Source of the DNA: Serratia grimesii NBRC 13537
GTDB lineage: Bacteria > Pseudomonadota > Gammaproteobacteria > Enterobacterales > Enterobacteriaceae
Assembly: GCF_001590905.1 (NCBI RefSeq)
Contig: NZ_BCTT01000001.1
Coordinates: 1-64,000 of the forward strand
Direction: 5' to 3'
Length of the DNA: 64,000 bases
The notes under the pieces were generated by a model, which was not told the origin of the DNA, searched no databases, and worked only from the letters and a program-made list of their open reading frames with translations. This document shows positions 1-8,317 of this stretch, in pieces. Every line of letters begins with the position of its first letter. The first letter of the stretch is position 1. The position numbers and the translations under genes were made by a program.

Positions 1-63
1 TAATTGCCCTACGTTTGTGGCAATTCCCCTTGCACGCAACTAACAGGTACCAACGAAATCATC

Positions 64-81
64 TGTCAGGCTTAACTGACA
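64..81. repeat. Short inverted repeat downstream of add
   Basis: TGTCAG and CTGACA flank a 6-nt spacer (GCTTAA). It lies about 30 nt beyond the add stop codon on the side where add transcripts end, so it may help terminate them, but there is no clear U-tract. Nothing else is seen in bases 1-112. Confidence 0.3.
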
Positions 82-112
82 TGTATGACGCAACATTGGA
101 CCCATTCTTCAA

Positions 113-1111
113 TTAGCCGCGAACTTTATCGCGCAGCGCCTGCTTTTCCTGCTCGCTGAGGAACGCCATTTTCAGGCCATTTTCTTGAGCGGTGCGGATC
201 TCCGCCTCTGTCAGCCCGGCCTGTGGTGCCGCGACCAGGTATTCATGCTCAATTTCGATGCCCTGAACCGCCGGGTCGTCGGTGTTGATCGACGCCATTA
301 CGCCGTGGCGCAAGAATTTCGCCAGCGGATGCTGCGACAGTGACGGCACAGTGCTGGTCTGAATGTTAGAGGTCAGGCAGGACTCGATACCAATACCCTG
401 TTCCGCCAGGAAATCCATCAATGCCGGATCTTCAACGGCTTTCACACCGTGGCCGATGCGTTCGGCACCCAGTTCGCGGATCGCCTGCCAGATGCTTTCC
501 GGACCAGCGGCTTCACCGGCGTGCACGGTGATGCGCAGACCTGCATCACGGGCACGGTTGAAATGATTGAGGAACAGGCTGCCAGGGAAACCGAGTTCGT
601 CACCGGCCAGATCCAGCGCGGTAATACCATCACGGTGTGCCAGCAGGCCTTCCAGCTCTTGCAAACAGGCGGCCTCGCCGAAGGTACGGCTCATGATGCC
701 GATCAGGCGCACATCAATGCCCAAATCGCGAGAACCGGAACGAATGCCATCAATCACCGCTTCTACCACCCCAGCCACCGGTAACTGGTGTTTCATCGCC
801 ATGTAATACGGCGAGAAACGCAGTTCGGCATAGTGCAGACCGGCGTTGGCAGCATCTTCAACATTTTCGTAAGCGACACGACGACAGGCATCTAAATCGC
901 CCAACACCGCCACACCCCAGTCCAGCTTTTGCAAAAAGCTGACCAGATCCGGTTCGGCATGGGTAATTTGCACGTGTGGACGCAGGGCTGCCAATTCGTC
1001 GGCCGGCAGGGCAAGGTTAAACTGACGGCCCAGATCGAGGATGGTTTGCGCACGGATGTTGCCGTCGAGGTGACGGTGGATGTCGGTCAGCGGAAGGCGG
1101 GAGTCAATCAT
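113..1111 (-). CDS. add: Adenosine deaminase
   Basis: Deaminates adenosine and deoxyadenosine to inosine and deoxyinosine in the cytosol (purine salvage). It has 332 residues, normal for enterobacterial Add. The metal-hydrolase motifs are complete: DIHRHLDGN at about residues 10-18 (first two zinc histidines), VHAGEA near 197 (third histidine and catalytic glutamate), IGHG near 220 and NTDDPAV near 278 (zinc aspartate). An in-frame GTG lies three codons upstream. The ATG at 1111 is preferred because it gives the family N-terminus [14 protein letters not shown]. Its 137-nt leader holds a CRP-like site and the hairpin that ends the upstream deoR-type gene. Confidence 0.97.
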   Translation of the reverse strand: MIDSRLPLTDIHRHLDGNIRAQTILDLGRQFNLALPADELAALRPHVQITHAEPDLVSFLQKLDWGVAVLGDLDACRRVAYENVEDAANAGLHYAELRFSPYYMAMKHQLPVAGVVEAVIDGIRSGSRDLGIDVRLIGIMSRTFGEAACLQELEGLLAHRDGITALDLAGDELGFPGSLFLNHFNRARDAGLRITVHAGEAAGPESIWQAIRELGAERIGHGVKAVEDPALMDFLAEQGIGIESCLTSNIQTSTVPSLSQHPLAKFLRHGVMASINTDDPAVQGIEIEHEYLVAAPQAGLTEAEIRTAQENGLKMAFLSEQEKQALRDKVRG

Positions 1112-1197
1112 GATGTGCACTCGTTATTTTGTTGTAGGTAAAGTGCAGATCAGTATAAAAACAAAATGATGAAAATTGCCATGTCGTTGCATAAAAA

Positions 1198-1213
1198 AGT
1201 GACATAAATCACA
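1198..1213. promoter_or_regulatory. CRP-like site upstream of add
   Basis: AGTGA-N6-TCACA matches the CRP consensus TGTGA-N6-TCACA at nine of ten specified bases. It is centred about 95 bp upstream of the add start codon. Catabolite control of nucleoside use is a reasonable inference. The site abuts the terminator hairpin at 1212-1241. Confidence 0.45.
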
Positions 1214-1241
1214 AATAATGCGGAATTTGCCGCATTATTTG
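1212..1241 (-). terminator. Hairpin terminator of the deoR-type gene
   Basis: Perfect 12-bp arms (CAAATAATGCGG / CCGCATTATTTG) around a 6-nt loop begin 8 nt past the deoR-type stop codon. The T-rich 3' arm on the minus strand stands in for a U-tract. Confidence 0.6.
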
Positions 1242-1248
1242 ACGTTGT

Positions 1249-2004
1249 TTAGGCCTTAATGACAGTCACTCCGGCTTGTTCCAACGGGGTAATCAGTGTG
1301 GCATCGGTCGAGCGTTCGACAATAATGCTTTGCGCCAGGGTGATATCACCAATCGCATATTGTGAGGCGGCATTCAGCTTGGCGGCAGAGGCCAACACCA
1401 CGGTTTCGGCCGCTCGCGCCGCCAGCGCGCGTTTAATATAGGCCTCTTCAAGATCGCCGGTGCTCAGGCCGGCGGTGGGGTGTACGCCGGTCACACCCAT
1501 AAAGTAAATATCGGCACGAATGTGCGACATCGCCTCAACCGCCGCCGCGCCTACGCTGACGATCGAATGTTTGTACAACCGCCCACCAATCAGGATCACT
1601 TCCACTTTGGGGTGATCAACCAGACCGACCGCGACGCTGGGGCTGTGGGTGACAATGGTGGCCTCAAGCGTGGGCGGCAGGTGTTTCACCAATTCAGCGG
1701 AGGTGGTTCCACCATCGAGGATCACCACCTGTCCGGGGGCGATCATTGCCGCGGCGGCTTTGGCGATCGCCCGCTTGGCGGCGGATTCCTGGCCGTTTCT
1801 TTCGGCAAAGGCAGCAATGGCAGGGGAGACCGGCAGCGCCCCGCCGTGTACGCGTTGCAGCAAACCTTCACTGTCCAGTTCGCGTAGATCGCGTCGCAGT
1901 GTGTCTTCAGATAACCCAAACATTTCACTGAGTTGTTTGGCCAGAACCTGTCCGTCTTGGGCCAGTTTTTCCAGAATGATCTTTTTACGTTGGCTGGTAA
2001 GCAT
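1249..2004 (-). CDS. DeoR/GlpR-family transcriptional regulator
   Basis: A 251-residue DNA-binding regulator. Residues 1-57 form the DeoR-type helix-turn-helix (LAKQLSEMFGLSEDTLRRDL, then the family motif LLQRVHGGA). Residues about 75-235 form the DeoRC sensor domain, with the phosphosugar-binding signature VVILDGGTTSAELVKHLP. Members usually repress sugar, polyol or nucleoside genes and respond to a phosphorylated metabolite. The target is unknown. It faces away from the nudK-like gene across a leader with three phased CACGA repeats, which suggests autoregulation and control of that pair. It lies head-to-tail with add, so add may also be a target. Confidence 0.85.
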   Translation of the reverse strand: MLTSQRKKIILEKLAQDGQVLAKQLSEMFGLSEDTLRRDLRELDSEGLLQRVHGGALPVSPAIAAFAERNGQESAAKRAIAKAAAAMIAPGQVVILDGGTTSAELVKHLPPTLEATIVTHSPSVAVGLVDHPKVEVILIGGRLYKHSIVSVGAAAVEAMSHIRADIYFMGVTGVHPTAGLSTGDLEEAYIKRALAARAAETVVLASAAKLNAASQYAIGDITLAQSIIVERSTDATLITPLEQAGVTVIKA

Positions 2005-2030
2005 GGCGTTTCCCCGTTAAATTTACTCTG

Positions 2031-2068
2031 CACGAAATATCTTGATCATACACGAAATTGCACGATAG
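2031..2068. promoter_or_regulatory. Three helically phased CACGAAAT-type repeats (candidate DeoR operator)
   Basis: CACGAAAT starts at 2031 and again at 2051, and a variant CACGATAG starts at 2061. The 20- and 10-bp spacing places all three on the same DNA face. They fill the 100-bp gap between the divergent regulator and nudK-like genes, 27-64 bp upstream of the regulator start codon. Confidence 0.5.
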
Positions 2069-2104
2069 TATCAATTTCCTTTCCTGCCTGTGGAGTTAAC
2101 CAAC

Positions 2105-2698
2105 ATGACTGCTACCCAAGATCGGGTTCGTATTGTTGAAACCCGAGTGCTGTCCGATGACTGGTATCTGCTGAAAAAGACCACCTTTGATTTTTTACGA
2201 CGTGATGGTGTATGGCAACGACAGAGCCGTGAAACCTACGATCGCGGTGACGGTGCGACTATTTTGTTGTTTAACCGGCAGGCGCAAACCGTGGTGTTGA
2301 CGCGCCAGTTCCGTTTCCCGGTGTTCGTCAATGGCCATGATGGCATGCTGATCGAGGCCGCTGCTGGTCTGTTGGACAATGCATCGCCGGAAGAACGCAT
2401 TCGTGCCGAAGCAGAAGAGGAAACCGGCTATTTCGTGCAAAATGTGCAAAAAGTATTCGAGGCTTACATGAGTCCCGGTTCGGTCACCGAGAAATTACAT
2501 TTCTTTGTTGGTGAATACCACGCAGACAGCCGGGTCGGTGATGGTGGTGGAGTGGAAGCCGAAGGCGAGGATCTTGAAGTGCTGGAACTGCCGTTAACGG
2601 AAGCGTTGCAGGCAATTCGGCAGGGGGTAATCGTTGATGCTAAAACCATTATGCTATTGCAGTTTGTTGCTCTGAATCACACGCTGGACAAAATATGA
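2105..2698 (+). CDS. nudK: NudK-like Nudix hydrolase (GDP-mannose pyrophosphatase family)
   Basis: A 197-residue cytosolic Nudix hydrolase closest to NudK/YffH, which splits GDP-mannose and other NDP-sugars. Family marks: RETYDRGDGATILLFN, an RQFRFPVFVNG strand and the Nudix helix GLLDNASPEERIRAEAEEETGY at about 92-113. The metal-binding EAEEE core is present. The first glutamate of the GX5E box is serine and the usual Arg/Lys of REUXEEXGU is alanine, so substrate or activity may differ from E. coli NudK. The ATG at 2105 is chosen because GGAG lies 10 nt upstream. It overlaps the next gene by the ATGA arrangement. Confidence 0.8.
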   Translation: MTATQDRVRIVETRVLSDDWYLLKKTTFDFLRRDGVWQRQSRETYDRGDGATILLFNRQAQTVVLTRQFRFPVFVNGHDGMLIEAAAGLLDNASPEERIRAEAEEETGYFVQNVQKVFEAYMSPGSVTEKLHFFVGEYHADSRVGDGGGVEAEGEDLEVLELPLTEALQAIRQGVIVDAKTIMLLQFVALNHTLDKI

Positions 2699-3066
2699 TG
2701 AAAGCTCAACTGATTTTGATTGCCGGTCCTTATCGTAGCGGCACGGATGGTGAACCCCAACGTATTGCCGCTAATTTGCAACGATTGGAGCAGGCCGCGC
2801 TTGAGGTGTATCAGCGTGGTCATGTGCCAGTGATTGGCGAGTGGTTGGCACTGCCCTTGGCAGCAGCGGCAGGTTCTACGCAGCATGGCGATGCTATTTG
2901 CGAAGAATACCTTTATCCGGTTGCCCACCGTCTGATTGCTCAGTGTCAGGCGGTTTATCGTATTGAAGGGGCGTCGGCAGGGGCTGACAATGACGTGCGG
3001 TTGGCCAATGAGCGTGGTCTTGCGGTGTATCACCGGCTGGCGGATATCCCCCAACTCTTGGCCTAA
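2695..3066 (+). CDS. DUF4406 / nucleoside 2-deoxyribosyltransferase-like protein
   Basis: A 123-residue protein of the small Rossmann-like group related to nucleoside 2-deoxyribosyltransferases. The N-terminus LILIAGPYRSG resembles the family IAGPY loop. The segment GASAGADNDVRLANERGLAVYHRL resembles the conserved C-terminal stretch where the catalytic acidic residue sits. No biochemical role is established for this subgroup. The start overlaps the nudK-like stop (ATGATGA; second possible ATG at 2698), so the two are translationally coupled. Together with add, this suggests work on nucleosides or nucleotides (inference). Confidence 0.65.
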   Translation: MMKAQLILIAGPYRSGTDGEPQRIAANLQRLEQAALEVYQRGHVPVIGEWLALPLAAAAGSTQHGDAICEEYLYPVAHRLIAQCQAVYRIEGASAGADNDVRLANERGLAVYHRLADIPQLLA

Positions 3067-3093
3067 GCTTGCACTGGGTTCCGAGTGATATGT

Positions 3094-3117
3094 CTCCCTC
3101 TCCTAAAGGAGAGGGAG
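3094..3117. terminator. Hairpin between convergent genes
   Basis: CTCCCTCTCC and GGAGAGGGAG form a perfect 10-bp stem with loop TAAA. It lies between the DUF4406-like gene and malY, which converge. There is no strong U-tract on either side, so it may instead be a dispersed intergenic hairpin. Confidence 0.5.
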
Positions 3118-3134
3118 TTAACCGTGCGGGTATA

Positions 3135-4316
3135 TCAAGCCTGTGCCAGCACAAACGTCAGTCCGCTAATCAGCTTGTCCATCCCGGCTTCAACCTTACT
3201 GCGCGGACAGCCGACGTTTAAGCGTAGGAAACCACGGCCTTCTTCACCGTAGGTGAAACCGGGCATGATGGCGACTTTCTCGCGCTCAATCAGCACCTGT
3301 TGTAACTGACGATCGTCAATACCTAACGGCCGCAGATCGATCCAGGCCAGATAGGTCGCCTGCGGTGGTTGCCAGCCCAGTACAGGGAATGCCTGATTCA
3401 ATCGCTCTGCAACGTAGGTAAGATTGGCCTGCAGGTAATCGCGTAATGCATCCAGCCAGGGTTCTCCGTGGCGATATGCGGCAATATGCGCTGCTACAGC
3501 TAACACGGCGGGTGACGATAACCCATCGCGGGCCTTCAACTGTTGAGTGTAGGCATCACGAGCAGTGTCCTCGCTGATAAAACCGTAGGCGCCGGTCAGA
3601 GCCGGAATATTGAAGGTCTTGGAACCCGATGTCAGCAATGCCCAGGGAGTGGTTGCGATCTGGCTCCACGGGGTATGACGCTGTTTTCCCCATACCATAT
3701 CCATATGGATTTCATCGCTGATCACACGCACATCGTGGCGCTCACAGAGCTCCGCCATGTGTTGCAGTTCCTCTACGCGCCACACTTTGCCGGTCGGGTT
3801 ATGTGGGCTGCACAGCAACAAAATTTTGGTTTGAGGCCGTGCCAACAAGGCTTCCAGGTGCGCCATATCACACTGCCAATCATTGCCGTTTTTATGCAGG
3901 GGACAGGCCAGCAGTTGACGCTGATTCCCGAGGATTACCTTATAAAAAGCGTCATAAGCGGGGGTATGAGTGACCACGTATTCACCCGGTGCCGACCACT
4001 GGCGAATCAATTGTGCCACCATGTAAATCACCGATGGCCCATAGACCGCCATGTTGGTATCGATGGGGGTATTAAACCGCTGCTGATACCAGTGACGGAC
4101 TGCACCAAGGAAATCTTCATGCTGCCAGCGACTGTAGCCGAGTACGCCATGCTGCAGGCGCTGTTGCAGCGCCTCAATAATGCAGGGGGCGGTGGCAAAA
4201 TCCATATCGGAGATAGTGAACGGCAGCAGGTCATCGCTGCCAAAACGGTCGGCGATGTAATCCCATTGCGTGCACCAAGTGCCGTGCCGGTCGACCGGGG
4301 TAGAGAAATCAAACAT
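3135..4316 (-). CDS. malY: MalY/PatB-type aminotransferase, cystathionine beta-lyase activity
   Basis: PLP enzyme of fold type I, 393 residues, aligning along its length with E. coli MalY (N-terminus MFDFSTPVDRHGTWCTQWDY). The PLP lysine lies in LTSGSKTFNIPAL near residue 233, with the aspartate in ISDEIHMD just before it. E. coli MalY has C-S lyase activity and also binds MalT to repress the maltose system. The second role is inferred here from similarity. It is co-transcribed with malX, whose last 8 nt overlap the malY start, under MalI control. Confidence 0.95.
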   Translation of the reverse strand: MFDFSTPVDRHGTWCTQWDYIADRFGSDDLLPFTISDMDFATAPCIIEALQQRLQHGVLGYSRWQHEDFLGAVRHWYQQRFNTPIDTNMAVYGPSVIYMVAQLIRQWSAPGEYVVTHTPAYDAFYKVILGNQRQLLACPLHKNGNDWQCDMAHLEALLARPQTKILLLCSPHNPTGKVWRVEELQHMAELCERHDVRVISDEIHMDMVWGKQRHTPWSQIATTPWALLTSGSKTFNIPALTGAYGFISEDTARDAYTQQLKARDGLSSPAVLAVAAHIAAYRHGEPWLDALRDYLQANLTYVAERLNQAFPVLGWQPPQATYLAWIDLRPLGIDDRQLQQVLIEREKVAIMPGFTYGEEGRGFLRLNVGCPRSKVEAGMDKLISGLTFVLAQA

Positions 4317-5928
4317 GTGATGCTCCCTGCAAGGGTGCAGCAGGTTGTGCTGCAGCTATCAGTGAGTCTAATTCATCTTTCACCGATTGCACCTGCGGGC
4401 CGATCACCACCTGCAGATTGTGTTCATTGAGGTGTACCACGCCAATGGCGCGATGGGCTTTTAGCGCGGCGTCATCCACTTTGGTCATATCGTCGACCGA
4501 CAGACGCAAACGGGTGATGCAGTTATCCAGTGAAATAATATTCTCACTCCCACCCAGTGCCGCCAGAATAGCGGGCACGTTGTAGCCTGACTTGCCGACT
4601 GAGCCCACAGGTGCGCTTTGGCTACCAGCCGTTTCGCTCTCGCGGCCCGGTGTCTTGATATTAAAGCGCTGAATGGAGAAGCGGAAAATGGCGTAATAGG
4701 CAGCGAACCAGATGGCGGCGACAAGGGGGACCAAATACCACTTTGTGGCGGTGCCGTGCAGGATGCCGAAGACGACAAAGTCGATAATATTGCCGTCGGT
4801 ATTGCCGATGGTTACTCCCAGCAGTGCCATTACGGTAAAGCCCAGTCCGGTTAGAATGGCGTGAATGAGGTACAGGAAAGGTGCGACAAACAAGAACAAG
4901 AACTCGATCGGTTCGGTTGTACCGCCGACCACGCAGGCTACCACGCCGGAAATCAGCAGGCCTTTAATTTTATGGCGGTTTTCCGGTTTGGCACAGTGGT
5001 ACATCGCCAATGCCGCACCTGGCAGCCCACCGAGAAAGGCTGGCATCTTGCCCTGTGACAGGAAGCGGGTCGCACTTTCGGCAAAGCCGGTCGTGGTCGG
5101 GCAGGAAAGCTGTGCCTGGAAGATAGTCAGTGCACCGCTAACGGTATGACCGCAGACATCCAGTGTGCCGCCCGCTTCGGTAAAGCGGATCAGCGCCACC
5201 AGAATGTGATGCAACCCAAACGGCAACAACAGTCGCTCGCCAGTGCCGAAAATCATCGGCCCAAAAGCACCAGCACCATTAATCACCCAGCCCAGACCGT
5301 TGATACCTGCGGCAAACCACGGCCAGATCAGCGGAATAACCAGCCCACACAGGCCCAGCACGACGGTCGTGACGATAGGTACAAAGCGGGTGCCACCGAA
5401 GAACGCCAGTGCATCCGGTAAGCGAATGGTATTGAAACGCTCATGCAGCAGATAAACGATAATCCCGACGATCACCGCACCCAGAATCCCGGTATCAATA
5501 GATTGAATACCGAGGATATTCTGGATGTTGTTGGCTTTCAGCACTAGCGGATCGGTCGTAGGTAAAATGCCGGTGGTAGTCAGGTAAAAGTTGGTCGCCA
5601 GGTTCAATACGGCGAACCCGACAAAACCGGAGAAGGCGGCAACCCCCTTGTTTTCACGCGCCATGCCCAACGGAATGGCAATGGCGAACATCACAGGCAG
5701 GAAGCTGAAGGCAAAGGAGCCGATCTTGCTCATCCAGGTGAACAGTAACTGAAAGGCAGGATGACCAATAAACGGCAGTAGGGTGATGACATCGCGGCTA
5801 CTCAGCGAACTGCCGATCCCCAGCATGATGCCGCAGAACGACAGCAAGGCGACGGGCAGCATGAATGTCTTGCCCAGACTTTGGAAAAACTCCCAAAGCG
5901 TTATTTTTTGTTTTTTAGATGCTGGCAT
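4309..5928 (-). CDS. malX: PTS maltose/glucose-specific EIICB component
   Basis: Membrane permease of 539 residues. The N-terminal EIIC domain (about 1-420) has some ten hydrophobic segments and the sugar-site stretch TGTTEPIEFLFLFVAPFLY near 335. After a linker near 430-450, the EIIB domain carries the phosphorylated cysteine in SLDNCITRLRL near 468. It imports and phosphorylates glucose or maltose using EIIA(Glc) from elsewhere. First gene of malX-malY, divergent from malI. Two MalI operators lie in the 275-bp leader. Confidence 0.95.
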   Translation of the reverse strand: MPASKKQKITLWEFFQSLGKTFMLPVALLSFCGIMLGIGSSLSSRDVITLLPFIGHPAFQLLFTWMSKIGSFAFSFLPVMFAIAIPLGMARENKGVAAFSGFVGFAVLNLATNFYLTTTGILPTTDPLVLKANNIQNILGIQSIDTGILGAVIVGIIVYLLHERFNTIRLPDALAFFGGTRFVPIVTTVVLGLCGLVIPLIWPWFAAGINGLGWVINGAGAFGPMIFGTGERLLLPFGLHHILVALIRFTEAGGTLDVCGHTVSGALTIFQAQLSCPTTTGFAESATRFLSQGKMPAFLGGLPGAALAMYHCAKPENRHKIKGLLISGVVACVVGGTTEPIEFLFLFVAPFLYLIHAILTGLGFTVMALLGVTIGNTDGNIIDFVVFGILHGTATKWYLVPLVAAIWFAAYYAIFRFSIQRFNIKTPGRESETAGSQSAPVGSVGKSGYNVPAILAALGGSENIISLDNCITRLRLSVDDMTKVDDAALKAHRAIGVVHLNEHNLQVVIGPQVQSVKDELDSLIAAAQPAAPLQGASHV

Positions 5929-5990
5929 AACCGGCTGCTCCTGGCGAAAAAGCGTGCAAAAGTAATGTGTACCCTGTTAGGTAAAAATAA

Positions 5991-6006
5991 GATAAAACGT
6001 TTTACC
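5991..6006. promoter_or_regulatory. MalI operator 1 (malX-proximal)
   Basis: GATAAAACGTTTTACC, with the 12-bp palindrome TAAAACGTTTTA at 5993-6004, about 63 bp upstream of malX. It is nearly identical to the E. coli MalI operator GATAAAACGTTTTATC. Confidence 0.8.
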
Positions 6007-6067
6007 TAGCAAAAATGCGCCGCTAATCACAATTCCAGCGTACGCTTTGCGGTGACAATGGTGATGT

Positions 6068-6085
6068 CAGTAAAACGTTTTACTG
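6068..6085. promoter_or_regulatory. MalI operator 2 (malI-proximal)
   Basis: Perfect 18-bp palindrome CAGTAAAACGTTTTACTG, sharing the core TAAAACGTTTTA with operator 1. The centres are 78 bp apart, so autoregulation of malI and looping with operator 1 are both plausible. Confidence 0.8.
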
Positions 6086-6203
6086 GCCAAACAGATTCGG
6101 TATACCATTTGTTTCAAGAGACATATTCCGTTGTCTTTCACGGCCTTGCTAAGCCGTGTAAGACGATGGGGACAAAATGCCCAGGATCGGGCTCGCAGAG
6201 GTT

Positions 6204-7235
6204 ATGACCATCAAAAAAATCACCATCACCGATGTCGCCCAGCAAGCCGGTGTCTCTGTTACCACGGTTTCGTTGGTGCTCAGTGGCAAAGGGCGTATCT
6301 CATCTACCACCGTGGCACGGGTGAATCAGGCGATTGAACGCTTGGGCTATGTGCGTAACCGCCAGGCTGCGACACTGCGCGGCGGAGAGTCGGGCGTGAT
6401 TGGACTGATTCTGCGTGATATATGCGAGCCCTTTTACGCAGAAATGACGGCGGGCTTGAGCGAGGTACTTGAGGCGCATGGCAAAGTGCTGTTTCTTACT
6501 CAAAGTGGCCGTGACGGTAAGGGGTTGATGCGGTGTTTTGATACTCTGCTAGAGCACGGGGTGGACGGCATTGTGCTGGCGGGGGGCGTCCGTCTGGCCG
6601 AAGGGCTGAAGGAAAAAGCGGCAGAACAGGGGGTGCCTTTGGTCTGTGCAGCACGCTCCAATGGGCTCGAAGGGGTTGACGTAGTGCGGCCCGACAACAT
6701 GCAAGCGGCCAAAATGGCGACTGAATTCTTGATCAAACGTGGGCACAGCCAAATCGCTTATCTGGGCGGTGAAAGCAGTTCTCTGACCCGTGCCGAACGA
6801 CTCGGAGGGTTTTGTTCCACGCTGGTACAGTATGGCCTGCCTTTCCGCTCCGATTGGATTATTGAGTGTGACTGCCATCAGCGTGCGGCGGCTGAAGCGG
6901 CTGAACGTTTGCTGCGGCAACACCCGAATATTAGCGCTCTGGTTTGCCATAAGGCATCGGTCGCGTTGGGCGCCTACTTTGGTATCGTGCGCAGTGGGCG
7001 CAGTATTGGTTCGGAAGGGGTAGACACCTACTACGGTCAGCAGGTGGCGTTGATTGGTTTTGGCGACGTGCCCGAAGCCGAACTGACCGAGCCGCCGTTG
7101 ACATTGGTTTCCAGTTCGGCACGGGAAGTTGGCCGCAGTGCCGCTTCACGCCTGCTACAGCGGATTACGGATGCCGAACTGCCGCCGCAAAACGTCATCC
7201 TGCCACCGATGCTGATCAAACGCGGCTCGGCCTGA
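6204..7235 (+). CDS. malI: MalI, LacI-family repressor of malXY
   Basis: A 343-residue repressor. The LacI headpiece is at residues 1-55 (ITITDVAQQAGVSVTTVSLVLSGKG, hinge RNRQAATLRGG). The rest is the periplasmic-binding-protein-like sensor, with the MalI stretch VRPDNMQAAKMATEFLIKRGH. It should repress malX-malY and itself through the two palindromes upstream. The start at 6204 aligns with E. coli MalI. An in-frame ATG at 6177 has a better-spaced GGGGA and would add nine residues, so the start is uncertain. It converges on ampR with a 2-nt gap and no visible terminator. Confidence 0.92.
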   Translation: MTIKKITITDVAQQAGVSVTTVSLVLSGKGRISSTTVARVNQAIERLGYVRNRQAATLRGGESGVIGLILRDICEPFYAEMTAGLSEVLEAHGKVLFLTQSGRDGKGLMRCFDTLLEHGVDGIVLAGGVRLAEGLKEKAAEQGVPLVCAARSNGLEGVDVVRPDNMQAAKMATEFLIKRGHSQIAYLGGESSSLTRAERLGGFCSTLVQYGLPFRSDWIIECDCHQRAAAEAAERLLRQHPNISALVCHKASVALGAYFGIVRSGRSIGSEGVDTYYGQQVALIGFGDVPEAELTEPPLTLVSSSAREVGRSAASRLLQRITDAELPPQNVILPPMLIKRGSA

Positions 7236-7237
7236 TC

Positions 7238-8125
7238 TCAATCCTGCTCATCGTTGGCCTGTTGCAGCAGCCAACTGACAAACATTTTCATCGCTGGCGT
7301 CATATCGCGTGATTTCAGGTGGGTGAGCCAATACCCACCCAGATTCGCTTCGGCGGCGAAGGGGCGTTGCAAGACGCCTTCCCGGAGTTCTCGGGTAAAC
7401 ATACGTGCCGGGGCTAACGCTACACCGCTGCTGTGAATTGCGCCTTCCACCATCAGCCGAGACGAATCGAACACCGGGCCGTTAATACGCCACGGTGTGA
7501 TCCCTGCTGCGGTGAACCAGCATTCCCATTCGTCTTTGCGGTAACTACGCATCAGCCGCTCATTTTGCAGGTCTTGCGGTGTGTGCAGGCGTTCAGCGAC
7601 ATCGGGTGGGCATAACACCGTCAGTGGTGCATCAAACAGTTTAACGTTATGGGTTGCCGGCCATCGGCCCTCACCAAAGCGGATAGCAAAATCCATCCCG
7701 TCAGCCGACAGATTGACCAGGTTGTTATTGGTCAGCACCCGCAAATCGATAAACGGGTGTGCTTCTCTGAAGGCTGCCAGGCGGGGCATTAGCCAACCGA
7801 CGGCAAAGGTACCGACCACGGCGACTGTCAGCACCTCATGGAAATGCCCACCTTCAAACTGTTGCAACACTGATTCAATGCGGTCAAAAGCATCCGTCAA
7901 TATTGGCAGCAGTGCCTGTCCTTCCTCGGTCAGATCCAGCCCACGCGGCAGGCGGCGGAACAGCTGAATACCCAACTGTTGTTCGAGTGTGCGTACCTGC
8001 TGACTGACAGCGGCTTGGGTCACACTCAGTTCCAACCCAGCGCGCGTAAAGTTCAGATGACGAGCGGAAGATTCAAACGCTCGCAGGGCATTCAGGGGAA
8101 GTCGGTTGCGCATAATGTTAGCCAT
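7238..8125 (-). CDS. ampR: AmpR, LysR-type regulator of ampC
   Basis: A 295-residue LysR regulator strongly resembling enterobacterial AmpR: PLNALRAFESSARHLNFTRAGLELSVTQAAVSQQV (helix-turn-helix), then VVGTFAVGWLMPRL, LMRSYRKDEWECW and ALAPARMF. It is divergent from the class C beta-lactamase gene, the standard inducible arrangement in which AmpR senses muropeptides from wall recycling and switches ampC on. The ATG at 8125 gives MANIMRNRLPLNAL. A second ATG at 8113 is possible. The 192-nt gap to ampC should contain the shared AmpR site. I could not pick one out with confidence. Confidence 0.92.
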   Translation of the reverse strand: MANIMRNRLPLNALRAFESSARHLNFTRAGLELSVTQAAVSQQVRTLEQQLGIQLFRRLPRGLDLTEEGQALLPILTDAFDRIESVLQQFEGGHFHEVLTVAVVGTFAVGWLMPRLAAFREAHPFIDLRVLTNNNLVNLSADGMDFAIRFGEGRWPATHNVKLFDAPLTVLCPPDVAERLHTPQDLQNERLMRSYRKDEWECWFTAAGITPWRINGPVFDSSRLMVEGAIHSSGVALAPARMFTRELREGVLQRPFAAEANLGGYWLTHLKSRDMTPAMKMFVSWLLQQANDEQD

Positions 8126-8317
8126 AAGTTTTTCTTTATGCTGGCTGAAATTATTATCGCTTGTCAACTCAAGGCTAAACCACGATATTTTGCGCAGCTG
8201 TTGCGGTAATCACGCAGTCAGAAAAGGAATCACATCACCATCCAAGGATATTCGCGTGTTGAATGACAACAAAATCTTTTGTCATCGGCCGATACCCTGC
8301 AACCCATGAGCTTTTAC

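Noticed and set aside
3094-3117. Palindromic CTCCCTCTCC hairpin as the end of a mobile element
   Set aside because: No partner end, no transposase and no target duplication nearby. A simple intergenic hairpin explains it.
3543-4430. A 295-codon plus-strand open frame opposite malY
   Set aside because: Antisense shadow of a confidently assigned gene. No independent support.
8105-8130. GCGCATAATGT resembling half of a dif site
   Set aside because: Only the XerC-side half matches. The centre and XerD half diverge, and the sequence is the start of ampR.
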